DNA of 9,191 nucleotides, taken from NCBI GenBank assembly GCA_945899335.1, contig CAMDIP010000211.1, positions 1-9,191 on the forward strand, written 5' to 3'. Below are positions 7,399 through 9,191 of this stretch, piece by piece. Under the pieces are notes generated by a model that made no database searches, was not told where the DNA came from, and saw nothing but the letters and a program-made list of their open reading frames with translations. The position numbers and the translations under genes are program-made. The stretch comes from Bordetella parapertussis (GTDB taxonomy: Bacteria > Pseudomonadota > Gammaproteobacteria > Burkholderiales > Burkholderiaceae_C). Within the stretch, counting starts at the first letter, position 1, and each line of letters opens with the position of its first letter.

Positions 7399-8286
7399 TT
7401 AATCAATATTGTCGCAAATGCCTGCATCTGCCTTCCAGACAGATAAAGCTGCAACTGTCTCAGCTACTGCATGAACTCTCAAAATTCTTGCTCCGCGCTC
7501 TACCGCGAGTACAGCTGCCACCACGCTTGGTACCAATCTTTGGTCTACACCTAAGCCACTGACGGCACCTAAGGAAGATTTATTTGACCATCCCACCATG
7601 ATGGGTCTTCCTAAATGAAGCAATTGAGACTGCTGACGCAAAATTTCAAAATTCTGATCAACAGATTTACCAAACCCAATACCAGGGTCAAGTACAACGC
7701 GGCTTCGCTCAATGCCAGCTTCATCCATCAAGGCCAGTTGCCTTTGGAAAAAAACATGCAAATCATCCATGACATTTCCGGTCATTGGATGTAATTGCAT
7801 GGTTGCAGGTTGGCCGTGCATATGCATCATGCAAAGTCCGCATCGGCTTGAAGCCACAGCATCCAATGCGCCTAGTTGGCGAAAAGCCCAAACATCATTA
7901 ACGATATCCACCCCTAAATCCAAAGCCTTTTGCATGGTTTGAGGATGGTAGGTATCTACCGATACAGGTATATCCCATTTAATCACCTGCTTCAAAACGG
8001 GCTCAAGACGTTGCCACTCTTCATCAGAATTCAGAGATTTTGCACCTGGTCGAGTGGACTCGCCACCGATATCCAAAATATGGGCACCCTCTTCGACCAG
8101 TTTTTCCGCATGCGAAATTGCTGCACCGCTATTTGCATAGTGCCCTCCATCTGAAAAAGAGTCGGGCGTGACATTGACAATGCCCATCACAAGAGGATGC
8201 GTCACATCCAACTCAAATCGTGTCGTTCTCCACAAAGCAACATGGGGCCGAAGCCCCATGTTAATTTTCGGTTCACTCACGGCCAT
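7399..8286 (-). CDS. folP: Dihydropteroate synthase
   Basis: FolP condenses 6-hydroxymethyl-dihydropterin diphosphate with p-aminobenzoate to form dihydropteroate in folate synthesis, and it is the sulfonamide target. The 295-residue TIM-barrel protein shows [15 protein letters not shown] (34-48), [11 protein letters not shown] (72-82), SVDTY (109-113), DPGIGFGKS (200-208), GWSNKSSLG (232-240) and RVHAVAET (270-277). In the last motif Ala273 replaces the usual Asp of RVHDV, while the phosphate-binding Arg and His remain. The ATG at 8286 overlaps the ftsH stop (TAATG), so translation is probably coupled; there is no clear Shine-Dalgarno sequence. The N-terminus is about 20 residues longer than in E. 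coli. A later start at Met10 is possible but that AUG lies inside a strong hairpin. Confidence 0.96.
   Translation of the reverse strand: MAVSEPKINMGLRPHVALWRTTRFELDVTHPLVMGIVNVTPDSFSDGGHYANSGAAISHAEKLVEEGAHILDIGGESTRPGAKSLNSDEEWQRLEPVLKQVIKWDIPVSVDTYHPQTMQKALDLGVDIVNDVWAFRQLGALDAVASSRCGLCMMHMHGQPATMQLHPMTGNVMDDLHVFFQRQLALMDEAGIERSRVVLDPGIGFGKSVDQNFEILRQQSQLLHLGRPIMVGWSNKSSLGAVSGLGVDQRLVPSVVAAVLAVERGARILRVHAVAETVAALSVWKADAGICDNID
8239..8262 (-). promoter_or_regulatory. UUCG-capped hairpin in the folP 5' coding region
   Basis: In the mRNA sense (minus strand) AACATGGGGC pairs perfectly with GCCCCATGTT over 10 bp, closed by a C(UUCG)G tetraloop. It covers codons 9-16 of folP exactly and contains the in-frame AUG of Met10. 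No T tract follows, so it is not a standard intrinsic terminator. The structure is seen directly; a role in tuning folP translation or stabilising an RNA end is inference. Confidence 0.55.
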
Positions 8287-9191
8287 TAGGCAGCTGTAGG
8301 CGCCGGGTTGGGTTGAACGGCAGGTGTTCCACCACTTCCATCTCCAGAAGATGGCGTGCGGGGTGTCCAGTCCTTGGGTGGGCGTGGAGGACGGCCAGCC
8401 ATGATGTCGTCAAGCTGATCACTGTCAATGGTTTCCCATTCAAGCAAGGCCTTGGCCATGGCGTGCATCTTGTCTGCGTTATCTTCAATCAAACGACGCG
8501 CAAGTGAGTATTGTTCATCAATGATGCGGCGAACTTCTGCATCTACCTTTTGCATGGTGGACTCGCTCATATTGGTCGTTTTCGTAACTGACCGACCTAA
8601 AAATACTTCGCCTTCGTTTTCAGCGTAAACCATAGGGCCTAATGCCTCAGTCATGCCGTAACGCATGACCATGTCGCGGGCAATTTGGGTCGCTCGCTCG
8701 AAGTCATTGGAGGCCCCTGTGGTCATTTGGTTCATGAAGACTTCTTCAGCAATACGGCCACCAAACAACATGCTGATTTGACTCAACATAAAGGTGCGGT
8801 CATAGCTGTAGCGATCTGCCTCGGGAAGGCTCATGGTCACACCAAGGGCTCTTCCACGGGGAATGACAGTGACTTTGTGGACCGGATCGCATTTGGGCAA
8901 AAGTTTGCCAATCAAAGCATGTCCCGACTCATGGTAGGCAGTATTACGGCGCTCTTCTTCAGGCATGACCATGCTTCTGCGCTCTGGGCCCATCAAGATT
9001 TTGTCTTTGGCTTTTTCGAAATCTTGCATTTCGACCACACGCGCATTGCGACGAGCTGCCATCAAAGCAGCCTCGTTGGTCAGGTTGGCTAAATCCGCAC
9101 CACTCATGCCTGGGGTACCACGTGCAATGACGCTGGGAGAAACATCTTGCCCCACAGGAATCTTGCGCATGTGCACATTCAGAATTTGCTC
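8286..9191 (-). CDS. ftsH: ATP-dependent zinc metalloprotease FtsH, C-terminal part (truncated by window edge)
   Basis: The last 301 codons of FtsH, the membrane-anchored AAA+ protease that degrades unassembled membrane proteins and short-lived regulators. The frame is open through the window edge and reads EQILNVHMRKIPVGQDV, which is the region just after the AAA+ second region of homology; the membrane segments and Walker motifs lie outside. Visible are ARGTPGMSGADLANL (C-terminal AAA subdomain), the zinc site H87-E-S-G-H91 and the likely third zinc ligand Asp163 in TTGASNDFERAT. The protein ends in a Pro/Gly/Ser/Thr-rich tail (PPRPPKDWTP onward) that looks disordered. The motif is HESGH, where E. 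coli has HEAGH; the zinc-binding and catalytic residues are intact. The stop codon overlaps the folP start by one base. Confidence 0.97.
   Translation of the reverse strand, partial: EQILNVHMRKIPVGQDVSPSVIARGTPGMSGADLANLTNEAALMAARRNARVVEMQDFEKAKDKILMGPERRSMVMPEEERRNTAYHESGHALIGKLLPKCDPVHKVTVIPRGRALGVTMSLPEADRYSYDRTFMLSQISMLFGGRIAEEVFMNQMTTGASNDFERATQIARDMVMRYGMTEALGPMVYAENEGEVFLGRSVTKTTNMSESTMQKVDAEVRRIIDEQYSLARRLIEDNADKMHAMAKALLEWETIDSDQLDDIMAGRPPRPPKDWTPRTPSSGDGSGGTPAVQPNPAPTAA

Noticed and set aside
8685..9092. 135-codon plus-strand open frame within ftsH
   Set aside because: It is the shadow of the conserved FtsH protease domain on the other strand, with no independent coding signal.

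Overview
The window is a stretch of bacterial chromosome in which every protein gene lies on the minus strand and one tRNA gene lies on the plus strand. The protein families (an LdcA/AdiA-type amino-acid decarboxylase, FtsH with an HESGH zinc motif, the ftsH-folP-glmM order and an encoded-CCA tRNA-Ser) point to a betaproteobacterium of the order Burkholderiales. Moderate GC, many TTT/AAA codons and short intergenic gaps suggest a streamlined, perhaps freshwater lineage such as Polynucleobacter. The genus is a guess; the order is much firmer.

Read in the direction of transcription (high to low coordinates), the layout is as follows. The 3' part of ftsH (membrane AAA+ zinc protease; starts outside the window) overlaps folP (dihydropteroate synthase) by one base. 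A 19-bp gap leads to glmM (phosphoglucosamine mutase), and 64 bp later comes ppk1 (polyphosphate kinase). One base after ppk1 begins sixA (histidine phosphatase). These five genes look like one co-directional run covering membrane protein quality control, folate, cell-wall amino-sugar supply and polyphosphate metabolism. After 130 bp comes a 46-residue lipoprotein gene.

Between the lipoprotein gene and the next minus-strand block sits a convergent tRNA-Ser(GGA) gene with an extended -10 promoter. A single hairpin between the two convergent genes appears to terminate both. The second block is a 761-residue Orn/Lys/Arg decarboxylase followed, 8 bp after its stop codon, by the start of a methylmalonyl-CoA mutase whose C-terminal part is cut off by the window edge.

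Most of this is conserved housekeeping DNA and I see no mobile element, CRISPR array, toxin-antitoxin pair or defence system. The items most worth a second look are: a perfect 10-bp UUCG-capped hairpin inside the first 16 codons of folP; the direct glmM-ppk1-sixA junction, where related bacteria as I remember them carry pst/pho genes; the 1-nt ppk1-sixA coupling; the decarboxylase-mutase pair with its lysine-rich insertion; and the tiny lipoprotein gene.
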